DNA of 55,376 nt, taken from positions 1 to 55,376 of the forward strand of contig SVFS01000008.1 of the NCBI GenBank assembly GCA_015056725.1. Reading direction: 5' to 3'. Positions 25,106-33,158 of the stretch are shown here, piece by piece. Position numbers and translations under genes: made by a program. Positions within the stretch are counted from its first letter, which is position 1. Each line of letters starts with the position of its first letter. The notes under the pieces were generated by a model, which was not told where the DNA came from, made no database searches, and was given only the letters and a program-made list of their open reading frames with translations. The stretch comes from Lachnospiraceae bacterium (GTDB taxonomy: Bacteria > Bacillota > Clostridia > Lachnospirales > Lachnospiraceae).

Positions 25106-25210
25106 AGCTAGTATTCTATTTGACGGCACTCGCCCACAATGGGACTTCTTGCAGCAGCTCTTACGAGCAGATGCAAGAAACCCAAAGGGGCTCGAAACAC
25201 CCTATGGGCA
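25106..25210 (+). ncRNA. Structured leader RNA with a three-way junction
   Basis: The sequence can form an outer stem GCCCA (25132-25136) / TGGGC (25205-25209) that encloses two arms. The first arm (25140-25184) stacks TGGG/CCCA, TTCTTGCA/TGCAAGAA and GCTC-TTAC-GAGC. The second is a short arm, GGGG...CCC (25187-25202). A strong terminator follows. The layout is like a riboswitch or attenuator in front of the 25351 gene cluster. I could not match it to a known RNA family; an origin of transfer is another possibility. Confidence 0.5.
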
Positions 25211-25254
25211 GACATATATAGATTGCCAAAGGAAGCAATCTATGTCTGTTTTCT
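25210..25254 (+). terminator. Terminator after the structured leader
   Basis: CAGACATATATAGATTGC / GCAATCTATGTCTG, a 14- to 18-bp stem with one bulge, followed by TTTTC. Confidence 0.8.
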
Positions 25255-25350
25255 ATTTTCTCTCAACAGGTTCAAGAAAATTCAGAAGCCTTGCTCCTGA
25301 CCGAAAATGTTTTCTTTGAGTGCCGTCAAATTCTAGCAATCATTTACTAT

Positions 25351-26184
25351 ATGAAAAAGCAAAGTCTAAATCTAAAAAATCCAAAGCAGATGCATCTCAT
25401 TCATACCTTTGCTATTTCAGAAGGTCGATTGTCAAAGGAGCAGATTCTAACCCAAGGAAATAAGGAACTGTTCTACAGAATGAAGAACAATGGCTATATC
25501 AAAGAGGCGGTAAAAGGAAGTGGTATCTACAAAGCCACCTCAAAGCTAAAAACTCTGACTGAAAAGACTACAGGGATTTCCTATGGGAATGGGTGTAGTT
25601 CCAAGCACTCTGCCAAAATTGGAAAAGCTGTCTCGTATCTTCCTGATACGGTCATTTCAGAAGGACGCTTTACAAGCGGACAGATGTTGAAACAGGAAAT
25701 GCAGTCTGTCAAACAAACCCCACAATACCAGAAATCCCTTGCACATCTACAAAGGAATATCTTACGAGAAGAACGAACTATGCAGACCAATTTCCAGAAT
25801 TATATATCTAAGTGTAGTCGTGCAGAACGCTATCAGGCAGTAATCGACCACCGAGCAGATAAAGCAATGTATCAAATGAAACGAGAAGTTGCTTTCAGTG
25901 AAACCCCTGTCTTTATACCAGATTTTAAAGTGAGTGTTTCCAGAACGGAAGGTGAATGTATCTTGCACCATATGACAGAACAGATGCAAAGCTTACCCGA
26001 AAAAAGCAAAGAGCATTTTTTTCTGGAACAGAGTATTGAAAAAATACAAAAAATACTACAGACAGAGCAGATTTCCTATGACCTTTATTTTGAAATCATT
26101 ACGGACAATTACGGAAGACCTGAACTGGAAAGGCATCACAACTATGAAATTATCCTGAACCGAAAGGTTCTATATATCTATTGA
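25351..26184 (+). CDS. Unknown element protein with an N-terminal winged-helix-like region
   Basis: A 277-residue protein if it starts at the ATG at 25351; the frame is open from a TTG at 25291, and neither start has a good binding site. The N-terminal 60 residues (LIHTFAISEGRLSKEQILTQ, FYRMKNNGYIKEAVKGSGIY) look like a winged helix, with the same phrase VISEGRFTSGQML repeated near residue 110. The rest is charged and helical. No family is recognised. It leads a tight run of five genes. Confidence 0.65.
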   Translation: MKKQSLNLKNPKQMHLIHTFAISEGRLSKEQILTQGNKELFYRMKNNGYIKEAVKGSGIYKATSKLKTLTEKTTGISYGNGCSSKHSAKIGKAVSYLPDTVISEGRFTSGQMLKQEMQSVKQTPQYQKSLAHLQRNILREERTMQTNFQNYISKCSRAERYQAVIDHRADKAMYQMKREVAFSETPVFIPDFKVSVSRTEGECILHHMTEQMQSLPEKSKEHFFLEQSIEKIQKILQTEQISYDLYFEIITDNYGRPELERHHNYEIILNRKVLYIY

Positions 26185-26202
26185 TGAAAGGAGTTTATGC
26201 AA

Positions 26203-27813
26203 ATGAGTGACTATTTAAAAGACATTATAAAAAGGAAAACAGACCTTGCAGATATTGAAAAGAAAGTCTTGCTTGATAGGGAAAATCTCCCGGTGTTGTC
26301 AAAAGCACACTCATCATTACCACCATTACAAGAAGTAATTGTCAAATCAATTTATCTATCAGGTGGATTATTCCTGTCTGATATTAAAAAACTTTTAGGC
26401 TTCCATGCAGACATTCAAAAGGTGGAGCGAGCTATGAAAAAGCTAGTAAAGGACGGCTATCTGATTTGTCAGGGTACGGCTCTGGGAAATCTATATGGAC
26501 TTACAGGAAACGGTATCAGTCAGATACGCTACCATCACGATTACTATAGTGGAGAAAAACCAAGTGCTGTAAGTGATATGAAGCTTGATGTGGAAGGAAG
26601 CCTTACTAAGAGAAGGGTTATTTCTTCCCTGATTGCAGAGTATGTATTTCAGTTTCAGACCAGACAGCTATTTCAGAAATACTACACAACAGACAAGCTA
26701 ACCCGAAACATTTATCTGATGCAACAATTTTTAAAGCAGATTTTGTTCCGTGAATTATTAAAGCAGAACGAGCAAACACGCAAAGAAAGTCTAAAGGATT
26801 ATCCTCTCTCTGCGGAGCAGTTAGTTTCTCTTTTAAAAGCTACTTCATACAACCAAAAGTCAGCAGAAATCTTTGCTAATGCCTATATGACAAAATGGGG
26901 ATTTGATGAATTAAGACATAGGGACATCTACCACGAATACATAGCTTTTGTCAGAAAGGAATGCCTTACAATCCCTTCTGAAAATACCTTTTATCTATTG
27001 AAAGAAATGCATGAGGAAAAAGCTTCAGAATATCAGGTACTAGAAATACTTCTATCTTGGAACTGCAACATACTGAAATATGGTATGGAGCGTGTATGGA
27101 ATTTTCTATCAGAAGAACTAACTAATAATGAACTCTTAAAAAAAGAGCAGACCTTAGAGACTTGTAATCAGTACATCAAATATCTTGGAGACGAAAGGCG
27201 TAGCCTGATTCAGACGAACGCCTATAAGAAGAAAACAGACGAAGAACTTCTAAAACAGATAGCTCAAAAACTTTCACATATCGAGCCGTGTCTTGAACGG
27301 TTACGCACTAAAAAAGAACTCTTAGAAACAGATTTCAGTTTCCCGGTGATTGCCGGTTATGACGAAGACGGAAGCAGTTTTGAGGAACGAGTTCTTACCT
27401 TTAAGCGTTTAGAACAAAACGCTATCTATATGGAAGCAAGCCAACAAGGCAAATTGATTTTTTATGTAGTTCAGATTCAGGACGATTATTTTGACCTTTT
27501 TTCACTTCATAAAAAAATATCTATCCTATATCAGATGTGTCGTAGGATTTGTCCTTTGTACAAATTGGAAATTAGAATACTTACAGCTACAGCGGAACAA
27601 AAGCGATTTGTTGAGAGCAAACGGACTTCTCTTGAAAAGAAGCTTCTTTCAAGCAGAGAGACTGCTTTTTTGGGAAATATGCTTTCAGAAATCCTAACCG
27701 TTCAGGCAATACAGCCTGATATTACAGAACGATATCACTTTTACCATAGATTATATAGAGAAATTATAGGAGGGTCGGACAATGACACAGAAACAGATAA
27801 TAGAACGCAATAA
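26203..27813 (+). CDS. Unknown element protein with winged-helix region, possibly replication-relaxation-like
   Basis: A 536-residue protein. Residues 40-110 (LPPLQEVIVKSIYLSGGLFLSDIKKLLG ... MKKLVKDGYLIC ... LYGLTGNGISQI) have the pattern of a winged helix with a beta-wing, as in plasmid replication-relaxation-type proteins. The remainder is helical and unassigned. The second ATG (26203) is chosen because GGAG is 9 bases upstream; the first ATG (26197) is too close to it. It overlaps the next gene. Confidence 0.65.
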   Translation: MSDYLKDIIKRKTDLADIEKKVLLDRENLPVLSKAHSSLPPLQEVIVKSIYLSGGLFLSDIKKLLGFHADIQKVERAMKKLVKDGYLICQGTALGNLYGLTGNGISQIRYHHDYYSGEKPSAVSDMKLDVEGSLTKRRVISSLIAEYVFQFQTRQLFQKYYTTDKLTRNIYLMQQFLKQILFRELLKQNEQTRKESLKDYPLSAEQLVSLLKATSYNQKSAEIFANAYMTKWGFDELRHRDIYHEYIAFVRKECLTIPSENTFYLLKEMHEEKASEYQVLEILLSWNCNILKYGMERVWNFLSEELTNNELLKKEQTLETCNQYIKYLGDERRSLIQTNAYKKKTDEELLKQIAQKLSHIEPCLERLRTKKELLETDFSFPVIAGYDEDGSSFEERVLTFKRLEQNAIYMEASQQGKLIFYVVQIQDDYFDLFSLHKKISILYQMCRRICPLYKLEIRILTATAEQKRFVESKRTSLEKKLLSSRETAFLGNMLSEILTVQAIQPDITERYHFYHRLYREIIGGSDNDTETDNRTQ

Positions 27814-28423
27814 GCGTATTTTTACAGAATTATTTATAGGAGCTGACATTATGGACTATACCGAACAGCACTTAGGAATTGACTACAGGATTGCCTTACA
27901 AGGAGAACTTACGCCTTACATTAAATACCTCATTAGTCAGTCTTGGTATTTTGAGATGCAGAAAGGGGAACGCTCTGATTTGCAGATGGTTCAGGAGCTC
28001 ATTTATTCCCGTTGTGTGGAATTATCTTTGTTGGAAAAATGGGGTGGAAAACTTGTTCTGAATGGTTCAGATAAAGACAGTCTGATTACCAGATTCGCAA
28101 CGAATCAATCAGATATGTGGGAATTTGGAAGCAACAATTATTATGAAGTTATTTCTACATATGGGGGAACATTCATAAATAAAGGATATGTTTATATCTC
28201 AAAACCCAAATTCGAGAATCTACGCAAATCAGCTACGACCGTCAATCAGTATGTGATTGCTGTAGATGTGATGTATCAGAAATACTGTTTTTTACCTATA
28301 AATGCAGATGTCCATCTAATGAAGTACGCAAAGGAGCTCCCACTCAAGGACGGCTATAATTTGTCCTTAGAAGGTTTGGAATGGTTCGATATCAACGAAA
28401 ACGATATTATTACAGGAGAATAA
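27782..28423 (+). CDS. Unknown element protein, 213 residues
   Basis: A soluble protein that overlaps the previous gene by 32 bases. AGGAGGG precedes the ATG at 27782; a second ATG at 27851 also has a good site (AGGAG), and would avoid the overlap. The C-terminal region (VNQYVIAVDVMYQKYCFLPINADVHLMKYAKELP) has alternating strands and helices. No family recognised. Confidence 0.6.
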   Translation: MTQKQIIERNKRIFTELFIGADIMDYTEQHLGIDYRIALQGELTPYIKYLISQSWYFEMQKGERSDLQMVQELIYSRCVELSLLEKWGGKLVLNGSDKDSLITRFATNQSDMWEFGSNNYYEVISTYGGTFINKGYVYISKPKFENLRKSATTVNQYVIAVDVMYQKYCFLPINADVHLMKYAKELPLKDGYNLSLEGLEWFDINENDIITGE

Positions 28424-28427
28424 GTAT

Positions 28428-28727
28428 ATGGAAGTATATATTACAAACAATGTGTCAGGGAAGGGATTATGGGTAGCCCTTCCCAAGACTACACAGGAAC
28501 TATTACTTTTTTTAGAACAGAATCAGCTTACAGATAATGGGGAGTATCAAATGACTTCCTTACGAATAAATCCCTTACCTCAACAGGAATGTACAGGGAA
28601 TTTATTTCTTTTAAATCAAAAAGCAATTCAATTTGAGTATCTCCCGGATGGGGAGAAAGAAAATCTTCTATCCCTTGCTTTTGATGAAGGTATTTCTATT
28701 GAAGAAGCTTTTTATCAATATTTATAG
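28428..28727 (+). CDS. Small protein, possibly ArdA-like antirestriction
   Basis: A 99-residue acidic protein beginning MEVYITNNVSGKGLWVALPKT. The start (a strand VYITN, then G-x-W and a Pro) and the ending (SIEEAFYQYL) recall the N-terminal part of ArdA-type DNA mimics, but the resemblance is weak and the protein is shorter than ArdA. It follows the previous gene by 4 bases. Confidence 0.45.
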   Translation: MEVYITNNVSGKGLWVALPKTTQELLLFLEQNQLTDNGEYQMTSLRINPLPQQECTGNLFLLNQKAIQFEYLPDGEKENLLSLAFDEGISIEEAFYQYL

Positions 28728-28742
28728 GAAGGAACTACCATT

Positions 28743-29093
28743 ATGAATATTAATACTATGATAAATGAATTTCATATCTGTAAAGTTGCCCCAACGCAAC
28801 AGAGTGTGGATAACTTGCTCTGTCAAATGATTCAGTACATTATAAGTAAAGACTATCTGTTCCTACTTGAAAGAACTTTCCCTTGGGAACAGATTGAAAG
28901 TACCCACAAAATATCTGACGGAAGTCTTATCATCACCTCCACACCATTTACAGACGGCTTTCTATTACTAAAAACTATCCCTATGAGAGAACTGTTAGCA
29001 AACAGCATCTCAACACCACTTGAAGAAATTTCTCTCGAACAGAGACTTCAATATATAGCAAGAATTATTCCCTTGATACCGTGCTTTGATTAG
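28743..29093 (+). CDS. Unknown element protein, 116 residues
   Basis: A soluble protein beginning MNINTMINEFHICKV, preceded by GGAAGG. No family recognised. It is the last gene of the 25351-29093 run, and its stop codon lies inside the following terminator stem. Confidence 0.55.
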   Translation: MNINTMINEFHICKVAPTQQSVDNLLCQMIQYIISKDYLFLLERTFPWEQIESTHKISDGSLIITSTPFTDGFLLLKTIPMRELLANSISTPLEEISLEQRLQYIARIIPLIPCFD

Positions 29094-29107
29094 CACGGTG
29101 TTTTTTT
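29078..29107 (+). terminator. Terminator of the 25351-29093 gene run
   Basis: ACCGTGCT-TTGATT-AGCACGGT followed by GTTTTTTTG. Confidence 0.9.
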
Positions 29108-29168
29108 GAGTGTGGGTCGCTATTAACCCACACTCCATAATCAGATTTTTAAAAATGATATGCTATAT
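29108..29168. promoter_or_regulatory. Operator-like palindrome and box, copy 2
   Basis: TGGGTCGCTATTAACCCA (29113-29130) is extended to 10-bp arms (GAGTGTGGGT / ACCCACACTC). After 20 bases comes AAAAATGATATGCTATAT from 29151. It lies before the mom-like gene. Confidence 0.65.
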
Positions 29169-29250
29169 ATATGTTCGCGAACTGCCAAATATAAAAAGGA
29201 GAAAAGAGGTTTGGTCGACCTAAAAGCTAGCTTTACTCCTGATTAGAATA

Positions 29251-29892
29251 TTGAAAAAAGAATATGAAATTAGAGAAATCGACTTCCAGACAGCTATGGA
29301 TGCCGTAATTAAGAACCACTACTTACACAGACGAGCACCTTATAGCCACGCATACGGCTTGTACAAAAAGGACACAGGAAAACTCGTTGGAGTTGTTAAC
29401 TATGGAGTTCCCGCAAGCTCTACTCTTTTAAAAGGAATTTGTGGAGAAGCAGAGATGCACAATATTTATGAACTCAACCGCTTATGGATTGATGACAGCG
29501 TCCCAAAGAACGGAGAAAGTTTTCTCGTTGGAAACAGCCTTAAACTTCTTGACAAGGAAATAATCGTTTCCTATGCCGATACAAGTCAAGGGCATGTCGG
29601 GTATGTCTATCAGGCTACTAACTTTATTTACACAGGAATGTCTGCTAAATTTTACGACTATGTCGTTAAAGGAAAAGAGCATTTGCACCATGCCACATAC
29701 GCATATGGTATGACAGTTGCAGAAATGAAAAAGGAATTTGGTGAAGATAATGTCTATCGAGTAGAAAGACCTAGAAAACACCGTTACATCTACTTTAATG
29801 CAGATAAGAAAAGGAAAAAAGAACTAGAGAAGAAACTGAAATATAAAGTGCTTCCTTACCCTAAGAGTACAGGAACTGCTACGGCACCTTGA
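29251..29892 (+). CDS. Mom-family DNA adenine modification protein
   Basis: A 213-residue GNAT-like protein of the Mom family. Phage Mu Mom converts DNA adenine to N6-methylcarbamoyl adenine, which blocks many restriction enzymes. Family-typical phrases are YLHRRAPYSHAYGLY (about residues 25-39), VVNYGVPAS, ELNRLWIDDSVPKNGESFLVG (about 74-94) and VSYADTSQGHVGYVYQATNFIYTG (about 107-130). The start is a TTG with no binding site within 20 bases; AAAAGGAG lies about 50 bases upstream in a leader with several inverted repeats. Mu mom is also under unusual translational control. The gene probably protects the element against restriction. Confidence 0.85.
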   Translation: MKKEYEIREIDFQTAMDAVIKNHYLHRRAPYSHAYGLYKKDTGKLVGVVNYGVPASSTLLKGICGEAEMHNIYELNRLWIDDSVPKNGESFLVGNSLKLLDKEIIVSYADTSQGHVGYVYQATNFIYTGMSAKFYDYVVKGKEHLHHATYAYGMTVAEMKKEFGEDNVYRVERPRKHRYIYFNADKKRKKELEKKLKYKVLPYPKSTGTATAP

Positions 29893-30035
29893 TAATTAAA
29901 TATGGAAATAATCAACGCATTCTCTTGCTGATTCTAGGGGGGAATCCCCCGGACAGCGTACTTTAAATATGTAGATGATTTAGAATAAAACCTCTTCTTG
30001 TTATAAGTTATTAAAATAATCTTATAATATATAAA

Positions 30036-30236
30036 AACAAACCTGTCTCTTATAGACAGTTTGCTGTATGCTATATGCTTCTGCCCGAAAGGGCAGACAA
30101 AAACCTTCCATAAAGTATGCAGAATGGAACTAAAAAGGGTTAGGGGTGGAAAATCTTTTATAGAATTTCCGATGGGTAACATACATAATACACTTCCTAA
30201 AAGCGTGCCTTATTTTAAGGCACGCTTTTTTCTTTG
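30036..30236 (+). ncRNA. Candidate small RNA or attenuator before the replication gene
   Basis: A TATAAT box (30023-30028) is followed by about 200 bases with several stems and no good ORF: CTGTCT / AGACAG (30043-30059), CTGTATGC / GTATGCAG (30064-30122) enclosing TCTGCCC-GAAA-GGGCAGA (30080-30097), GGAAA / TTTCC (30148-30170), and a strong terminator. It could be a copy-control RNA or an attenuator for the primase-like gene. Earlier in the same gap a GGGGG-GAAT-CCCCC hairpin follows the mom-like gene at about 29937. Confidence 0.5.
30199..30232 (+). terminator. Strong terminator before the replication gene
   Basis: AAAGCGTGCCTTA / TAAGGCACGCTTT stem followed by TTTTTC. Confidence 0.9.
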
Positions 30237-30307
30237 TTTAAACTATGTTTCATTATATAGAATAGCCTATTTACATAGTGTTCAAAAAAAGAAAGAGAGA
30301 ACACTAT

Positions 30308-31798
30308 ATGAAGACTTTTAATGAATTTAAAACTTTTGTTTATACCAAGATAAAAGAGATTGAAACCGAGTATAAAGAAATTTACCAGACTTACGAACCA
30401 TCTGAATCAGAACAGAAACTTATTACATTCCTTGATGATGTATGGGACATACGTTTTCAGGACGAATCAAGAAATGACAGTTTGAAAAATGCCTATATAC
30501 AGCTTGCCTTTATTGATAAGGACAATTCAAACCATTATCTAGATAAAAATTTCAGAATAGCAAAGTTGCATCCAAAACAGAAAAAGACTACACCGCTTTA
30601 TTATTTGATTTCTAGACTTGCAGATTCTAAGGACTACAATTTTTATCTATGTCCCAATATCTTCATTCACAGTAAAGCTCATTATCAGAATTGGGAGAAA
30701 TATATATCAGCGTCTAATTGCTACTTTGTTGATATTGACACAGTAAGGACTTCCAAGCCAATCTACAACTGCACCGAACAGGAAATTTTACAGTATCTCC
30801 ACCAAGAATATCCGTTGTTATTAGAGAGTAAACCATCTTATATCCTTATGTCTGGTGGCGGTTTGCATATATATTATTCTTTGGAGCATACAGAATATCT
30901 CTTTGGAACACGATATGTTAATAAGCAGAGATACCGACACAGACAGCTTACAAGTGATTATATCAAGTTGCTAAACGGAGACAAGGCTTGCAAGAATATG
31001 AATCGGCTATTACGAGTGCCATCTTCTTATAATATGAAGTATTCCATTAAAACTAGATTTTTTTGTTATGAGGATAACTGTAAAAAATATAGTTATGACC
31101 TTTTACAGGCCAATGCTGCGAAGTACATCTTGCCGGATGATCACCCGGTGGTGAATCAGCAAGATGTACTTCGAGAAGCATCGTCTATAAAAGAAAAAGA
31201 TACACCTAAAGCACATGAAAGAAAAATAAATACTACTGCTGAATATCGTTCCCAAATTGCGACCAAAGCTCGAAAAGCACTCTTTACAGCAAGGAGAAAC
31301 GATTTGGAAAAATGGTTTTTTATGCACCTAAAAGATATGGATGGCTATAGACATAAGTTCTTCCTGATTTATTCTATCGTGTTAAGAAACCTCAATTCCA
31401 AAGAAGATTACATTTTCCGTCAATGTAGTGCTCTAAACAATAAACTTTCCAATCCTTTTAGTGAAAGTGAATTGGAAAGAACTATCACACAGAAAGTAAA
31501 GTATAATTTCAAAAACGAAACGATTGCTGAATTTTTGGACTTTACTCAATATGAAATAACGGATTTTGAATGTCATTATGAAAAAGAAGCTATTGAGCAG
31601 TATCACAGAGAATGTGCTAAAAAGAATCGTGAAAAAGCCAAAGCTGAAAGGTGTAAAAAACAAGCAGAAAAAGAATCTCGAATCTTTTCTATTATCAAAT
31701 CTAACCCTGACGCAACGGTAAGGGAACTAGCAAAGCTCATTTCCTGTTCCCCGGCGACTGCTTGCAGATGGGTTAAAAAGTATAAGGGAAGTCAATAG
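30308..31798 (+). CDS. Primase-like replication protein with C-terminal helix-turn-helix
   Basis: A 496-residue protein with signs of an archaeo-eukaryotic primase (AEP/PrimPol) core: the acidic motif YFVDIDTVR (about residues 142-150), the SGGGLHIYYSLE motif (about 184-195) and NRLLRVPSSYNMK (about 232-244), in the right order and spacing. The C-terminus has a Lys/Glu-rich helix then a homeodomain-like HTH (DATVRELAKLISCSPATACRWVKKY). It probably starts replication of the excised element. The ATG at 30308 is chosen over one at 30278, which lies in A-rich leader sequence. No helicase gene is visible next to it. Confidence 0.75.
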   Translation: MKTFNEFKTFVYTKIKEIETEYKEIYQTYEPSESEQKLITFLDDVWDIRFQDESRNDSLKNAYIQLAFIDKDNSNHYLDKNFRIAKLHPKQKKTTPLYYLISRLADSKDYNFYLCPNIFIHSKAHYQNWEKYISASNCYFVDIDTVRTSKPIYNCTEQEILQYLHQEYPLLLESKPSYILMSGGGLHIYYSLEHTEYLFGTRYVNKQRYRHRQLTSDYIKLLNGDKACKNMNRLLRVPSSYNMKYSIKTRFFCYEDNCKKYSYDLLQANAAKYILPDDHPVVNQQDVLREASSIKEKDTPKAHERKINTTAEYRSQIATKARKALFTARRNDLEKWFFMHLKDMDGYRHKFFLIYSIVLRNLNSKEDYIFRQCSALNNKLSNPFSESELERTITQKVKYNFKNETIAEFLDFTQYEITDFECHYEKEAIEQYHRECAKKNREKAKAERCKKQAEKESRIFSIIKSNPDATVRELAKLISCSPATACRWVKKYKGSQ

Positions 31799-32007
31799 AC
31801 TTCCTATTATATTTCTTATCCTTGTTTCATTTTGTAGTATTGCATTATCAATTCTATCTTCATATATAGCTCCATATGCTCAAACACGTTTTGGTTATAA
31901 CATGCCTACAGAAATCTAATATATAAGGTAGTTAATAATTCCACTCTTATAGTGGTAAATCAAACACACATTACAGGCTGTATAGCCAAAACAAGGAGGA
32001 AATGAAT

Positions 32008-32934
32008 ATGAAGAAAACTTACGAGGAATTTTGCAGTTATGTGGAAGAGAATATTCTCTCCCTGATGTCTGATGATGTAAAGCGAAGTGCTCATGTTGAA
32101 GACATTTGTAAAAACAATGGAGTGAAGTTAAAAGGACTTATTGTGACAACAGATACCTCAAACATTAGTTTCACACTTTATCTGGAATACTTTTATGAAG
32201 AGTATGCGATTGGTCATGCGTCCTTAGATGAAGTGCTTGCGGAGATAGCAAATACCTATTCTGATAAAGAGATACAGGGATATGCTTCATTCGACATCAA
32301 TTCTTTACAGGAAGCCAATATTATAGGGTGTCTTGTAGGAACAAATAATAATATGGAGTATCTTAGGGATATTCCTTATGTGCCTTGCGGAAGTGATTTT
32401 GCTATTATCTTTAAGTATTACTTTGAAAGGACTAATAACGGAATGATAGCAACCATCACCATTACGGATAGTTTATCAGAAAGACTCGGATATGATATTG
32501 ATAAACTAAAACAGTTGGCTATGGAAAATACACCTAGATTACTTCCTTTAAAATTTGAGTCTGTACCGAACTTGCTGTCAGGACTCGAAGGGTTCTCTGA
32601 TGAGTTGTATGAACAAGCTAATATACCAATGTATGTAATCTCAAATGAAAGGAATAGCTATGGAGCAATTGCTTTGCTCTATCCAGGTGTACGAGAAATG
32701 CTATTTGATATGTTTGAAAGTGACTTGGTTTTAATACCTAGTTCCATTCATGAATGGCTTGTTATTCCGCAGTTAGAAGGAATAGAACTTAAAGAGATTG
32801 ATGAAATGATTTATTCCGTCAATCAAACACAGCTCATAGCAGAAGAAGTTCTTGGAGAAAGAGCATATGTATTAAAGAGGGGGACTAGTGATATTTTTGA
32901 ATCACTTGCTATAGATTATGCCTATTCCGAGTAG
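32008..32934 (+). CDS. DUF5688 family protein
   Basis: A 308-residue soluble protein with the DUF5688 pattern: TYEEFCSYVEENILSLM at the start, SLDEVLAEIANTY near 75, and the C-terminal region with LLYPGVREMLFDMFESDLVLIPSSIHEWLVIP. The family is common in Lachnospiraceae genomes and their mobile elements, and its function is unknown. Of two ATGs, 32008 has AAGGAGGA at the right distance. Confidence 0.85.
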   Translation: MKKTYEEFCSYVEENILSLMSDDVKRSAHVEDICKNNGVKLKGLIVTTDTSNISFTLYLEYFYEEYAIGHASLDEVLAEIANTYSDKEIQGYASFDINSLQEANIIGCLVGTNNNMEYLRDIPYVPCGSDFAIIFKYYFERTNNGMIATITITDSLSERLGYDIDKLKQLAMENTPRLLPLKFESVPNLLSGLEGFSDELYEQANIPMYVISNERNSYGAIALLYPGVREMLFDMFESDLVLIPSSIHEWLVIPQLEGIELKEIDEMIYSVNQTQLIAEEVLGERAYVLKRGTSDIFESLAIDYAYSE

Positions 32935-32958
32935 GTTATAATTTCCTTCTATTTATGA

Positions 32959-33022
32959 GCTCTGGGTCGTTAGTGACCCAGAGCTTTTAATGTACATATT
33001 AAAAAATGATATCATAATATTA
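32959..33022. promoter_or_regulatory. Operator-like palindrome and box, copy 3
   Basis: TGGGTCGTTAGTGACCCA (32963-32980) with 10-bp arms GCTCTGGGTC / GACCCAGAGC, followed by AAAAATGATATCATAATA from 33002. It stands before the integrase gene. The TTTT after the arms means this copy may also end the DUF5688 transcript. Confidence 0.65.
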
Positions 33023-33158
33023 CAAAAAGAAAATTGTGTACATTGAAAATTGAATATAACTAATTTGCATAAAAGTTACTTGTTAGAAAAATTTCACAGA
33101 ATATCTGAAGCATCGGTAAATCCATTGCTCCCGGTATTCTATTATAGGAGGAATTTAT

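Noticed and set aside
25106-25254. Self-cleaving ribozyme (hammerhead, twister or HDV-like)
   Set aside because: The hammerhead CTGATGA core is absent, and the twister and HDV layouts did not fit on inspection.
30043-30059. CTGTCTCTTATA, which matches the start of a transposase adapter used in sequencing
   Set aside because: The match ends after 12 bases and continues as a natural hairpin (AGACAG), so adapter contamination is unlikely.
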